Shown in pieces: positions 15,796 to 24,748 of a DNA stretch of 43,902 nt (position 1 is the first letter of the stretch; the number at the start of each line of letters is the position of its first letter). The position numbers and the translations under genes are program-made. The stretch covers positions 1 to 43,902 of the forward strand of contig NZ_LMSP01000027.1 of the NCBI RefSeq assembly GCF_001429545.1, given 5' to 3'. The notes beneath the pieces are model-generated. The model did no database searches and was not told the origin of the DNA. It was given only the letters and a program-made list of their open reading frames with translations. The DNA is from Paenibacillus sp. Soil787 (GTDB lineage Bacteria; Bacillota; Bacilli; Paenibacillales; NBRC-103111).

Positions 15796-16176
15796 TTAAA
15801 TCCAGGCCTTCAGCCCGATTTGTTTAATGAAATCTTCGGTTGATTGAACTTCCTTGTCTCTTTCAACTTCCTGTTGTTCACTCGGCTCACCGTTCATAAT
15901 CTGACGAAACAGCTCTTCGTTCCTCGTGGCAAGCGCGAAATCAATTAACGCTTCTCTCTCGACCTGGTCCGCTTGCTGATGGAGAAGAACTTCTTCAAGC
16001 TCGATATCAGACGCAGGTACGTAGTAGTGTTTATTTTCCTTGGGGACACGAACGACGTAGTCGAAAATGTTATCGTTATTCCTGTCGTAAGCAATAATAT
16101 ATCCATACCCGCCTATTGGCAGATTCTGTTCTAAACTATCTGCAATTACTATTATTTTCTCACCAAGACGAAGCAT
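15796..16176 (-). CDS. Hypothetical protein, 126 aa
   Basis: I do not recognise a family. The start is ATG 16176 because GGTGGGGGG lies 7 nt upstream; a GTG 15 bp earlier would place that site inside the gene. The N-terminal 65 residues look like a small beta-barrel (LRLGEKIIVIADSL...GGYGYIIAYDR...DYVVRVP). After that comes an acidic helical tail (EEVLLHQQADQVEREALIDFA, then residues ending FIKQIGLKAWI; abridged). There is no signal peptide or membrane segment. It has its own good terminator, and codon use looks ordinary. It is probably a conserved small Paenibacillus protein. Confidence 0.65.
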   Translation of the reverse strand: MLRLGEKIIVIADSLEQNLPIGGYGYIIAYDRNNDNIFDYVVRVPKENKHYYVPASDIELEEVLLHQQADQVEREALIDFALATRNEELFRQIMNGEPSEQQEVERDKEVQSTEDFIKQIGLKAWI

Positions 16177-16284
16177 CTGAATTCCCCCCACCTATATAAA
16201 CCCATAATCTATAAGTCAACCAGACTTAACCTATACTCTACTAAAAAAAATAGATTGTGTCCAATTGATAGAGGGATCACTTGT

Positions 16285-16327
16285 AAAAAAAATCAGAACA
16301 GCTGTTGAAAAGAGCTGATCTGATTTA
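16285..16327 (-). terminator. Terminator of the sugar ABC transporter operon
   Basis: On the minus strand AAATCAGATCAGCT pairs with AGCTGTTCTGATTT with one mismatch and is followed by T7. It lies behind the second permease gene. Confidence 0.8.
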
Positions 16328-16349
16328 TTGATAATCATTGAGGGGGTAA

Positions 16350-17177
16350 TTATCCTTTTACCGCCCCGGCAACCATACCTTTGATAATAAATTTCTGCAT
16401 GAACAAGAAGAACAGGATCGGAGGCATCGTTGTGAAGACAACCGCTGTCAACGCGTAGTTCCATTCACTTTTATACTGGCCAAAGAATTTATAGGAAGCT
16501 AGCTGTAATGTGGCTTCTTTGCCATTTAACATGATGAGTGGCAGCAAGAAATCGTTCCAAATCCACATCACGTTTAATATCGCTACCGTGCTGATCACCG
16601 GTACCATGATTGGAAATACGATCTGATAGAATATCCGATACGAAGAGCAGCCATCTATGGCCGCGCACTCTTCAAGCTCCATCGGGATCTGTTTCACGAA
16701 GCCGTGAAACATGAAAATCGCAAGCGGACAGCCAAGTCCCCAGTAAATGACATTCAAGCCGCTTAAGCTGTTAATGAGATGCAGCTCTTTGGACAGCTTC
16801 GTCAGTGTAATCATGAACGATTGGAACGGCAGCATCATAGGCGAAATCGCAAGGAAGAAGAGGAATGCACTCAGTCTAGTTTTGGTGCGGGACAATTTAT
16901 AACCAGCCATCGATCCGAAGATGAGAATACCTATGACACTGACTCCGGTAATAAACAAAGTATTCCAAAACAATTTCGGATACTTCATCAAATCCCAGAC
17001 TTGCATGTAATTCTCAAAGCTGAACGTACGCGGCAAGCTAACTACATTCGTGACGACTTCCTTATAGTCCTTGAAGGTGTTGATCAAGACTAGGAAGAGC
17101 GGGTACATAAACGCACAAGTCAGTAATATGACGAAGATCTCCAACAGAAGCAAATTTCTTCGGCTTCGTCTTGTCAT
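16350..17177 (-). CDS. Carbohydrate ABC transporter permease, MalG/LacG type
   Basis: A 275-aa protein with six membrane helices. The EAA loop (EECAAIDGCSSYRIFYQIVFP, from about residue 186; last residues omitted) contacts the ATPase, and the C-terminus is KGMVAGAVKG, typical of the MalG branch. It pairs with the MalF-type permease encoded just upstream, overlapping it by 4 bp. No ATPase gene is nearby, as is usual for Firmicute CUT1 systems that share MsmK/MsmX. The sugar is unknown. Confidence 0.92.
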   Translation of the reverse strand: MTRRSRRNLLLLEIFVILLTCAFMYPLFLVLINTFKDYKEVVTNVVSLPRTFSFENYMQVWDLMKYPKLFWNTLFITGVSVIGILIFGSMAGYKLSRTKTRLSAFLFFLAISPMMLPFQSFMITLTKLSKELHLINSLSGLNVIYWGLGCPLAIFMFHGFVKQIPMELEECAAIDGCSSYRIFYQIVFPIMVPVISTVAILNVMWIWNDFLLPLIMLNGKEATLQLASYKFFGQYKSEWNYALTAVVFTTMPPILFFLFMQKFIIKGMVAGAVKG

Positions 17178-18061
17178 GCTTCCACTTCCTTACTTTTGAA
17201 AAATTTAACTTGAAGAATAGTAATGAGCAGGATGAGTATTACGAACAGCAGCGATTTGGCCGTTGCATATCCGAACCTGTTATTCACAAAAGCCTCGTTG
17301 TAAATGTCCATCGTAATGCTCGTTGTAGCGCCGCCGGGGCCGCCGAAAGTTAACGTATAAATGATATCGAACACCTTAAGGGAGTTCGCGATTGTCAAAA
17401 AGAAGGTGACTGTCAATGAAGGCATCAACAAGGGAAGCGTAATTTTGAAAAAACGCTTCAAGCCTACCACACCATCAATGGATGCAGCTTCATTCAATTC
17501 CGAAGGAATCGATTGAAGGCCTGTAATGTAAATCATCATGTAAAAGCCTACGGACTGCCATACACTAACCAGGACAATCGAGATAAAAGCCAGATGCTGA
17601 TCTCCTAACCAGCTCCATTGGAACAAAGACCAATGTGTTACTTCGTGCAAAGCTTCGAAAACCCGTGTAAACACAAACTTCCAAATGAAACCGATAATGA
17701 CCAAGCTAATAATGTTCGGGATGAAAAAAGCCGCTCTAAGTATAGCTTTCGACTTTAGCGCCTTCGTTAAAATAACAGCAAGCGTAATGGCAATCACGTT
17801 TGTCAGAATCACGTTCAAAATACCATATAACAACGTAAACAGAAGGGATTGCAAAGATCCTGTATCGGTAGTGAAAAGCTCAATAAAATTATCGAGGCCG
17901 ATAAATTTGATATTTTTCCCTACCCCATTCCATTTGGTCAGCGAGTAATATAGCGACATAAGGAAAGGAATGATGGCTGCAAGCAAAATGAAAATCATCG
18001 CCGGCGTAACAAAAACCAAAAATTCCGTATAGCTTCTGGCTGTTTTATTATAAGTTTTCAT
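17174..18061 (-). CDS. Carbohydrate ABC transporter permease, MalF/LacF type
   Basis: A 295-aa protein with six helices and no extra periplasmic loop. The EAA loop is LNEAASIDGVVGLKRFFKIT, and the FTFGGPGGATTS-like segment before the last helix (seen as TLTFGGPGGATTSI) is typical of the MalF branch. ATG 18061 has GGAGTGG at 6 nt. It is the second gene of the operon, 95 bp behind the binding-protein gene, with a hairpin in between. Confidence 0.93.
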   Translation of the reverse strand: MKTYNKTARSYTEFLVFVTPAMIFILLAAIIPFLMSLYYSLTKWNGVGKNIKFIGLDNFIELFTTDTGSLQSLLFTLLYGILNVILTNVIAITLAVILTKALKSKAILRAAFFIPNIISLVIIGFIWKFVFTRVFEALHEVTHWSLFQWSWLGDQHLAFISIVLVSVWQSVGFYMMIYITGLQSIPSELNEAASIDGVVGLKRFFKITLPLLMPSLTVTFFLTIANSLKVFDIIYTLTFGGPGGATTSITMDIYNEAFVNNRFGYATAKSLLFVILILLITILQVKFFKSKEVEA

Positions 18062-18094
18062 TATTTTCCACTCCGGTACTCACGAATTCGTAAT

Positions 18095-18130
18095 AATCGA
18101 GCCAGAAGATCTATCCTCCCGGCTCCGATT
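18095..18130 (-). promoter_or_regulatory. Intercistronic hairpin between binding protein and permease genes
   Basis: On the minus strand AATCGGAGCC pairs with GGCTCGATT (one bulge) without a T-run. Such hairpins often protect the upstream message, giving more binding protein than permease. That role is inferred. Confidence 0.5.
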
Positions 18131-18156
18131 GGTGATTATTGGAACAAAAGCGGAGC

Positions 18157-19464
18157 TTACTGAGCGGCCTTGGCCAGTTTAGCCCACGTTTTATCCAGGT
18201 CATCTTTGACCTGATCTCTTGTCGACGCGCCACCTACATATTTCTGTAAAATTTCACCTGCTTTTTGCTCATAACCGTCAGGCCAGTAGCCTTTAACCCA
18301 AGGATACGTAACACCGTTTTTCACAAATTCTGATGTTACTTTAGCCAGCTGCGCATCTGGGAACGGTGCGTCTTTTATTGTAGAAATTTGTTTAGTTTCT
18401 ACTGGAACGAATTTTTTACCGTAGTCGGAAGTGGTCAGCCAGTTAAAGAACTTCAACACTTCTTGAAGATTTTTGGAGTCTTTGTTAATGCGGTACACAA
18501 TGTTGGAATCGACCATGAGTCCTGCTTTGGAAGCATCTTCGCCTACAGGTCCTGCCATGAAGCCGATGTCCAGATCTTTGCTGATTTTGCGAACCGATTC
18601 TTCAGCCCAAGTTCCTTGGTGCATCATAGCGGCTTTGCCTTGCGCGAACAAGTTCACCTGCGCATTGAAATCTGTTTCAAGCGGCTTCGGATTCCCGTAT
18701 TTGGTCGTAATATCAAGCAGATCGAAGATATTCATCGCCGCCGGAATATCGCTTAATTTTTTCTTGCCTGCACTGATGTCTGCAAACGTTGCGGCATAAT
18801 CCCCACCCATAGCGGACATGACTTGCGTAAAGGTTTGCTCTAAAACCCACCATTCTTTGTAGCCGTTGGCAAAAGGAATAATGCCTTTGGCTTGAAGCTT
18901 TTTCGCTGCATCCTCCAGTTGGCTGAATGTTTTCGGCAGCTCGGTAATGCCTGCGTCGGCGAACAGCTTTTTATTGTAGATGAAGGAATGTGATTGAAGA
19001 ATTAACGGATAGCCGAGAACTTTGCCGTCCAACGTTACTCCTGTTTTAGCGGAGTCGGCAATATTCTTCATAAAATCCTCTTTCGACAAGTCGTACGCAA
19101 AGTCTTTGTACGTTTTATTCTCGTTATAAGCACCCGACATGAAAATATCAGGGATGTCGCCGGAATTAATCCGCGTTTTCAACAAAGTATTATAGTCGTC
19201 TTGATGAATGGTAATATCAATCGTGACATTCGGATTCTGTTTATGATACTCATCGGCCAAATGGTGCATAGCGTCTGTCATTTCTGGCGCATATTGAAGG
19301 ATGCTAAGCGTCACTGGCTTGGCATTTGCAGGTGAAGCAGTTGCCGCTGCTTTATCTGTGGAATTCGCGCTAGTTGCCTCAGGCTTAGAGCCGCTTGCGC
19401 AGCCAGCCAGCAGCGACATTATTAGCACTGACGTGCTAAGTACGCTTAAGGATTTTTTATTCAT
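18157..19464 (-). CDS. Extracellular sugar-binding lipoprotein of an ABC transporter
   Basis: A 435-aa protein with a lipoprotein signal (LLAGC lipobox, Cys about 22) and a Ser/Ala/Thr-rich linker. A family-1 solute-binding fold follows (VTLSILQYAPEMTDAMHHLA start; QAKGIIPFANGYKEWW; FAQGKAAMMHQGTWA). It delivers the sugar to the two permeases encoded downstream. ATG 19464 has GGGAGG at 9 nt. A perfect 17-bp palindrome lies 24 bp before the start. The adjacent YesN/YesM-type pair is the likely regulator. Confidence 0.93.
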   Translation of the reverse strand: MNKKSLSVLSTSVLIMSLLAGCASGSKPEATSANSTDKAAATASPANAKPVTLSILQYAPEMTDAMHHLADEYHKQNPNVTIDITIHQDDYNTLLKTRINSGDIPDIFMSGAYNENKTYKDFAYDLSKEDFMKNIADSAKTGVTLDGKVLGYPLILQSHSFIYNKKLFADAGITELPKTFSQLEDAAKKLQAKGIIPFANGYKEWWVLEQTFTQVMSAMGGDYAATFADISAGKKKLSDIPAAMNIFDLLDITTKYGNPKPLETDFNAQVNLFAQGKAAMMHQGTWAEESVRKISKDLDIGFMAGPVGEDASKAGLMVDSNIVYRINKDSKNLQEVLKFFNWLTTSDYGKKFVPVETKQISTIKDAPFPDAQLAKVTSEFVKNGVTYPWVKGYWPDGYEQKAGEILQKYVGGASTRDQVKDDLDKTWAKLAKAAQ

Positions 19465-19487
19465 GTAAGTGTGCCTCCCTTTTGTTT

Positions 19488-19504
19488 GTAAGCGTTTTGC
19501 TTAC
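19488..19504. promoter_or_regulatory. 17-bp palindrome upstream of the binding-protein gene, cre-like
   Basis: GTAAGC-GTTTT-GCTTAC is a perfect inverted repeat. It nearly fits the CcpA cre consensus but is one base out of register at the second half. It lies in the leader 24 bp before the start codon, where a bound repressor would block transcription. Confidence 0.45.
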
Positions 19505-19612
19505 CTTTATTTAACTAAATTCCAGCGTTAGGGTCTATGTAAAATGGTGCCTACATTAGGGTAAAAAAATGTCATGTGAGTACGGGAAGGAGTTTTCTTA
19601 TTTTTGCCCATG

Positions 19613-19705
19613 CAAGGATAAACGACTCCGTCGTCCTTCAGGGACGAGCGCGTTTGTCAAGGTAGATGCGGAGCAAAAGTATAAAACTTATACTTTCTTA
19701 TCTAC
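19613..19705 (+). repeat. Dispersed 90-bp structured repeat, copy 3 of 5
   Basis: A full-length member: TCGTCC/GGACGA hairpin, AAGTATAA/TTATACTT hairpin, outer stem GTAGAT (19662-19667) / ATCTAC (19700-19705). It lies between the binding-protein gene and the response regulator. Confidence 0.9.
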
Positions 19706-19707
19706 AT

Positions 19708-19750
19708 GAAAAAAGACTGCACAGGACTTCGTCCGATGCAATCTTTTTTC
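19708..19750. terminator. Terminator after the response-regulator gene
   Basis: AAAAAAGACTGCA pairs with TGCAATCTTTTTT (one G-U), with an inner GGAC/GTCC stem. It is symmetrical enough to work both ways and overlaps the end of the response-regulator stop codon. Confidence 0.75.
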
Positions 19751-21359
19751 AATTACTGCTGCCAGAGGGATGTCTTCTGAATGCCAGAGGCGATATGCCG
19801 AAATGTTTTTTAAATGCTTTACTGAAATAATTGGTATCGTTATATCCTATCTTTTCGCTTACTGTTTGTATCTTGAGTTCGGGATCCATCAGCAGTTCCT
19901 TGGCCTTTTCCATACGTACCTGCAGCGTATATTCGTAAATGCCGCAGCCATATCTTTGCTTGAACAAACGGAGCAAATGCTCTTTGGAAATAAAGTATTT
20001 TTCAGTAAATAAGGCAATCGATATATCTTCAAAATAATGATGATCAATATATGCCTTGATCAGCTCGACATCCAATTTTTCCGTGGATTTATGACTTTGC
20101 AGCAGTGCGGCAAACCACTCATCTAGAAATGCGATCATCGAAAGCGTGTACCGGTCGAAATTCATGACCTGCTTATCATAAAGAAGTTCAAAACGTTCGA
20201 GAAGAGAGGTAAGCTGCGGTGACAAGGCGTTTCCCTCACTAACAAGCCGCTGAGCAACAATGTTAAATTCCGTACTGCACTGCAGCATCATCTCCATGCT
20301 GAAATAGCCGGATCCTTTAACTTCTTCGAAGAAATCCCTGACGATATTTCCTGCATACATCGCGCTGCCCATTTCGAGAGCATGAAGCAATACATCCTTC
20401 TTCGATAAAATAGATATTCGATTGACTGTACACATGGTTTCGCTTGTATAAACGGCTTGGGGGTCCAGCATATTGGCATGCAGCAAGAACGACTTGGCCG
20501 ACTGATAGGAGGAGTCCAACTGATCCAATCGACCTGTCCTCTCCCCCACAGATGCCATGAGTTCGATTCCAAAGGCTTCCCTTAAACGAAGTGCAGCTTC
20601 TTCAACGGAACTATTTATGGTATGGGTTGCAGCGTCGGAAGGCGTCAGCACAATAATGAATTCCTGCTCTTCTCTGCTGTTTTTAAAACTAAAAGGTCGC
20701 CCTGCCGTAGATAAAAGCTCATTAAGCGCATTCGTAATCGCATAATGGGCAGCATGGGTGTCCCCGCGGAATTTCTGTTGACTGACAATGGATAAATTCG
20801 ATATGGTCATGATAATCACTTGAAATTGGTCATTCGGCTTAGCTTCGATCAGCTGCTCTAACTCTTTAATTTTATGAAATTTACCATTCTGGTCAATAAT
20901 GGACGCGAAAATTTTCTCCTTCACCAGCGGCATCGAAATATTGTGTAAAATCGCCTCAGAAAGCTGACTTTTTCTCTCTGCCCGCTCCTGATCAAGCTGC
21001 GAAACCGCTTTGGCAATTGCTTTATTTAGTTCTAATTTCTTGATTGGCTTCAATATATAATCCAGAGCTCCGGAAGTGATCGCGCCGTGAGCAAACTCAA
21101 AGTCATCATAGCCACTCACAACAATAAATTTACCAGATGATATAGACTTCGCTTTTTGCAAAAATTCAACCCCGCCAATGAAGGGCATTCGCATATCTAC
21201 GAATATCAAATCTGGCTGGATAGCGGTGAGCAGGTTTAACCCTTCCAATCCGTCTTTCGCTTCTTCTATGGAAGTGATCCTGTGGTCTTGCCAAGTCCCA
21301 AGTGCATGAATCGCACGTCTTGCAGGCTCTTCGTCATCGATGATCAGTGCTTTATACAT
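19749..21359 (-). CDS. YesN-type response regulator with AraC DNA-binding domain
   Basis: A 536-aa protein. The receiver domain (1-120) has Asp8/Asp9 and phosphoacceptor Asp55 (FVDMRMP), plus Lys about 103 (YILKPIKK). A long middle region of about 300 residues follows. The last 100 residues hold a double helix-turn-helix of the AraC type (IALFTEKYFISKEHLLRLFKQ and YNDTNYFSKAFKKHFGISP). It is encoded 9 bp behind the kinase and probably activates the sugar transporter genes that follow. Confidence 0.92.
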   Translation of the reverse strand: MYKALIIDDEEPARRAIHALGTWQDHRITSIEEAKDGLEGLNLLTAIQPDLIFVDMRMPFIGGVEFLQKAKSISSGKFIVVSGYDDFEFAHGAITSGALDYILKPIKKLELNKAIAKAVSQLDQERAERKSQLSEAILHNISMPLVKEKIFASIIDQNGKFHKIKELEQLIEAKPNDQFQVIIMTISNLSIVSQQKFRGDTHAAHYAITNALNELLSTAGRPFSFKNSREEQEFIIVLTPSDAATHTINSSVEEAALRLREAFGIELMASVGERTGRLDQLDSSYQSAKSFLLHANMLDPQAVYTSETMCTVNRISILSKKDVLLHALEMGSAMYAGNIVRDFFEEVKGSGYFSMEMMLQCSTEFNIVAQRLVSEGNALSPQLTSLLERFELLYDKQVMNFDRYTLSMIAFLDEWFAALLQSHKSTEKLDVELIKAYIDHHYFEDISIALFTEKYFISKEHLLRLFKQRYGCGIYEYTLQVRMEKAKELLMDPELKIQTVSEKIGYNDTNYFSKAFKKHFGISPLAFRRHPSGSSN

Positions 21360-21368
21360 ACGATCCTC

Positions 21369-23117
21369 CTAGGAATTTCTGACGGGCAGTCCGATTTCTA
21401 TCTCGGTCCCTTGATTCTTTTGACTTCTTATCGTCAAGTGGGCTTCGCTGCCGAACATCAGCTTGATGCGGGAATACAAGTTTTTCAAGCCGATCTCCTC
21501 TTGCACCTCCATGTAATTCTCATTCAAGCTCGATGTCACTTGTTCAAGCCGACTCTCGGTCATCCCCGGACCATCATCTGCCACATAAATGACGAGCCAT
21601 TGTCCGTCAAAGCCCGCACTGATTTCGATATAAATGGCTTCTGACATTTGCTCGAGCGCATGCTCTATGGCATTTTCGAGCAGGATTTGAAGCGTCATTT
21701 TCGGGATCAGGAACGCCATAGCTTCCTCAGGGATATCCACAGCGACCTGCAGCCGATCCCCGAATCTCGCTTTTTGCAAAATCAAATAGTTCTCAATATG
21801 CTCCAATTCATGCCTTAAGCTGACAGTTTCTCCATCTTTGATACAGTATCGCAGGGAAGATGCCAATGCATCGACCATCAGCTGTATAGCGTCCACTTCA
21901 TGGATAATGGCTTCCGTCGAAATTGCCTGCAGTGAATTGTAAAGGAAATGGGGATTGATCTGCGCTTCGAGCGCCTTCAACCGGGCATTCCGCTCATTCA
22001 GTTTGATTTCGTACCGTTCAGCGATCAAATCATTGATTTTGAGCACCATTTGGTTAAATTTTCTCGATAAGTGGGCAATTTCATCCTTCCCTTTCAGCTC
22101 ATAGTCCAATTCGAAATTGCCTTCTCCAAGCTGCTCGATGCGACGCGAGAAGTCTTTCAACCTCCCTGTAATGGCATTGGAAACGATAATAACAACGATA
22201 ATAAAAAACACAACGAATGCACTGCCCACAATTAAATTTATGGATCTCGCATTAGCGGCGGCTTTGTTTAGCTCCGCAATGGGGGTCAATTTAACCAACT
22301 TCCACTTATTTTGGGATGACACGTTGTAGATCGTCAGAAATGCCTCGTGTCCAATCCGCTGCTTCGTATACGCTGTATCCTCATTCTGTCCATCTACAAA
22401 CTTCAACAAATCCGACCATTGAAGCTCTGATATCTCATCCTTATTTATATAAAAAGGCTGGTTCGCGTTGTTAAAAAGTCCTACCACTTCGCCTGATTTG
22501 TCCGACAAGTCACCAAAAATGCGATTTAACTCGCGGTAATTAATAGTAATGGAGATAACCGCTAAAGGCCTTTTATCAGCAATATTGATCAAAATCCGGT
22601 GAAACACGAGAAATTGATGCGTCTGAGACGCTGGCTCCATACTGCGGAAATTAGGACTTTCCGCTGCCTCTTTGTACCAAGCTTCCTGCTCGGTCCGGTA
22701 ATCACTTTGCTGCGTTAAATTGACGGTTGATCGTGAAAGGCGGTACTGGGTATGGTTAATGGGTGTGTAAATCGTCATTTCCTCAATATCTTCACGAGAG
22801 TAAAACATATTTTTCATTTGATTCTGAATATTAAATTGTGACAAATACTCACTAGAAATAATGGCGTCCATGAAAACTGGATCTTTCCGCGGAGTAAGGG
22901 AAAATTCATCAATTTTGCTGATGTAATTATCAAAATTTTGATTGACCAATTTCATAATCTTCTGATTGCTGACAATGAAATTATCCTCATTCATTAATGA
23001 GGATTGCCGGTAAGAGAGATAAGAGAGAAGGATTACGATCAAGATAACAATTAGCGAAAATACGACAATCAGTTTGCTTCGCAGCCGCCCGTTAAATAGG
23101 CGAAAAATACGTTCCAT
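21369..23117 (-). CDS. YesM-type sensor histidine kinase
   Basis: A 582-aa protein. Helix 1 (about 15-38) and helix 2 (about 290-312) enclose an extracellular sensor of about 250 residues (Cache-like). A HAMP linker follows, then the His_kinase domain with the phospho-site motif NPHFLYNSLQAIS, and an ATPase domain with ILLENAIEHAL and VADDGPGM. YesM/LytS-like kinases sense sugars together with binding proteins. ATG 23117 has GAGGT at 6 nt. It is the first gene of the kinase-regulator pair. Confidence 0.92.
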   Translation of the reverse strand: MERIFRLFNGRLRSKLIVVFSLIVILIVILLSYLSYRQSSLMNEDNFIVSNQKIMKLVNQNFDNYISKIDEFSLTPRKDPVFMDAIISSEYLSQFNIQNQMKNMFYSREDIEEMTIYTPINHTQYRLSRSTVNLTQQSDYRTEQEAWYKEAAESPNFRSMEPASQTHQFLVFHRILINIADKRPLAVISITINYRELNRIFGDLSDKSGEVVGLFNNANQPFYINKDEISELQWSDLLKFVDGQNEDTAYTKQRIGHEAFLTIYNVSSQNKWKLVKLTPIAELNKAAANARSINLIVGSAFVVFFIIVVIIVSNAITGRLKDFSRRIEQLGEGNFELDYELKGKDEIAHLSRKFNQMVLKINDLIAERYEIKLNERNARLKALEAQINPHFLYNSLQAISTEAIIHEVDAIQLMVDALASSLRYCIKDGETVSLRHELEHIENYLILQKARFGDRLQVAVDIPEEAMAFLIPKMTLQILLENAIEHALEQMSEAIYIEISAGFDGQWLVIYVADDGPGMTESRLEQVTSSLNENYMEVQEEIGLKNLYSRIKLMFGSEAHLTIRSQKNQGTEIEIGLPVRNS

Positions 23118-23250
23118 GGTTGTACCTCATTTCCCTGCCTTCCATGTTTCCCACATCCAAGCACCGATTCCTCAATCATATATTGGCATCCCAGTTACCG
23201 CAAGTCGGGTCGTTGCCGAATTCCAATACAATGGTTGAGATGGGACTTTA

Positions 23251-23880
23251 TTAGCCTTTGACGGCACCTGCCGTCATACCGTCAATAAGGAAGCGCTGCA
23301 TGAAGACGAACAGAGTGATACCGGGCGTAAGGGTGCGATGGGCTTCATCATTAATGAACACAAAGCCGAACATAAATTCATTCCAAGCATTCACGAAAGC
23401 GAATAACGCGGTGGCAATTAAGCTTGGTATGGAAACCGGAAGGATAATCCGAAACAGGATGCCCACTCTCGAGCAACCGTCGATTTCGGCCCATTCCTCC
23501 ATCTCGTATGGAAGGGTATCGAAGTAACCTTTTAACATAAAGGTACATAGGGGTACCATAAAGGTCGTATAAGCCAAAATCATGGAGTAATACGTGTCTA
23601 GCAGATGATAGTTTTTCATCAGTAAATACAAGGGAATGATCAGCAGCACTCCCGGGACCATTTGGGACAGCAGCATCGTTACACTGACAGCCTTTAGGAC
23701 CACGGTAGGAGCTGAATCGACTTAAAGCATAACCGGCAAAAATCGAGATGATCAGCGAAAGGATCGTTGTCGTCGCCGCGACATACATGGAGTTGCTGAA
23801 AAACGTGACAAATTTGGATTCCAACAGCACCCTCGAGAAATTGCCAAATGTTGGGTCGCAAAGGTGGCCCACCGCAAAGC
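23251..23880 (-). pseudogene. Broken MalG-type sugar ABC permease
   Basis: The C-terminal 150 residues are intact (MLLSQMVPGVLLIIPLYLLM, EAA loop EEWAEIDGCSRVGILFRI, end DGMTAGAVKG). The preceding part continues in another frame (SNSMYVAATTTILSLIISIF, GYALSRFSSYRGPK). The break is at about 23690-23692, where one extra G in AAAGG shifts the frame. A second break is likely near 23855 (GGPPLRPN then PTFGNFSRVL in a different frame), and the first helix is missing. No partner permease or binding protein is nearby, so this is a remnant of a lost transporter. Confidence 0.85.
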
Positions 23881-24073
23881 ACCTTTCCACCCTCACACCC
23901 ATCCCTCTTCTACAAGATGGCTCTATTATTCGGTATTCGCCGGGGGGCATCTTTTTTAATGTCGATTGATAACGATTGCTACTTCGATAGAATGAGTTCG
24001 AAGTGCCCAAAGTAAGCTTTAACCACAGTTAACTTGGCAACTTCGATTTCGATGAGCTATCGTGATTACCAAT
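23881..24073. other. Noncoding, probable decayed sequence
   Basis: About 190 bp upstream of the broken permease. Frames are interrupted and no conserved motif is visible. It may be the eroded 5' part of the transporter operon. Confidence 0.4.
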
Positions 24074-24256
24074 GTTGTAGATTCTGCAACAATTCACCTG
24101 CCAAAAGGCTATTTTGCTAGTAAAAGTTGTAGTTTGTACAACAATTCGAGCCCATTTGTCGCAAAATCTCCTGTTTGAGGCTAAATTATTGTACATTATG
24201 CAACATCGAAGGGATATGAGGTGGATTCTAAGCAGAATTGTTGCACTTTATACAAC
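24074..24256. repeat. Array C: four 17-bp palindromes at 52/62/52 bp spacing
   Basis: Units at 24074-24090, 24126-24142, 24188-24204 and 24240-24256, all 17 bp and of the form RTTGYA-N5-TRCAAC. The first has 8-bp arms (one G-T) around a single base. Starts are 52, 62 and 52 bp apart, about five, six and five helical turns, so all would face the same side of the DNA. A related pair is near 43.63 kb. Confidence 0.85.
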
Positions 24257-24338
24257 ATCATTCGACCAAGAATGTGGATTCCACATAGCAATTCTAACCA
24301 AAAGTAGCTCTACCTCCTCTAAAAAGGCTAAATTACTC

Positions 24339-24574
24339 CAAAATAAGGTATCTATGTTCGCGAGCATAGTGGATATAAGCTGCTTCTGGGTTGATGGGGA
24401 ACGAGGATCCTCTATTTCGGCGAAAATGCAGATATGGAGCTGGTATGCGGAACGTAGCGGCGCTATTTTGGTGTTTTTACAGCTTTTACAGCACGAATAC
24501 AGGAAATAGCGGCCCCTAGTTCCGCGAAAACTGGAAATAAGGCGGCTTTGAGCAAAATAGGGTATCTACGTTCC
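24339..24574. repeat. Array B: five 22-bp units with a plus-plus-minus-minus core
   Basis: Units at 24339-24360 (-), 24398-24419 (+), 24449-24470 (+), 24502-24523 (-) and 24553-24574 (-). All fit GAAC-N10-TATTT, and four have full GGAAC. The last four are spaced 51, 53 and 51 bp, the same plan as array A. The first and last units share the flank GCGAGCATAGTG. Confidence 0.88.
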
Positions 24575-24713
24575 GCGAGCATAGTGTAGTGCTGGGTAGA
24601 ACAGATAACTACAATTGATACAGCGAAATAAAGCCAGCAGCTATGTTTCCCAAAAAAATTAGAAAGGGTGTACCTCTAGCTCTACCTCGAAACCTATACT
24701 ATCTATTATCTCT

Positions 24714-24748
24714 AAAAAAACCTAGCGGAAGATTGATCACCGCTAGGT
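24714..24748 (-). terminator. Terminator after the YhcH-type gene
   Basis: On the minus strand CCTAGCGG pairs perfectly with CCGCTAGG and is followed by T7. It lies about 110 bp behind the stop codon. Confidence 0.85.

Noticed and set aside
16177..16284. Promoter or riboswitch between the permease operon and the 126-aa gene
   Set aside because: No conserved aptamer structure and no convincing -35/-10 pair could be seen.
23378..24010. Separate 210-aa gene upstream of the permease fragment
   Set aside because: Its middle part is the N-terminal half of the same MalG-type permease in another frame; the remainder is unrelated read-through. It was treated as one pseudogene.
24114..24509. Plus-strand frame of 131 codons
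   Set aside because: It runs through arrays C and B, has no ribosome site and no recognisable protein; it is a by-product of the repeats.
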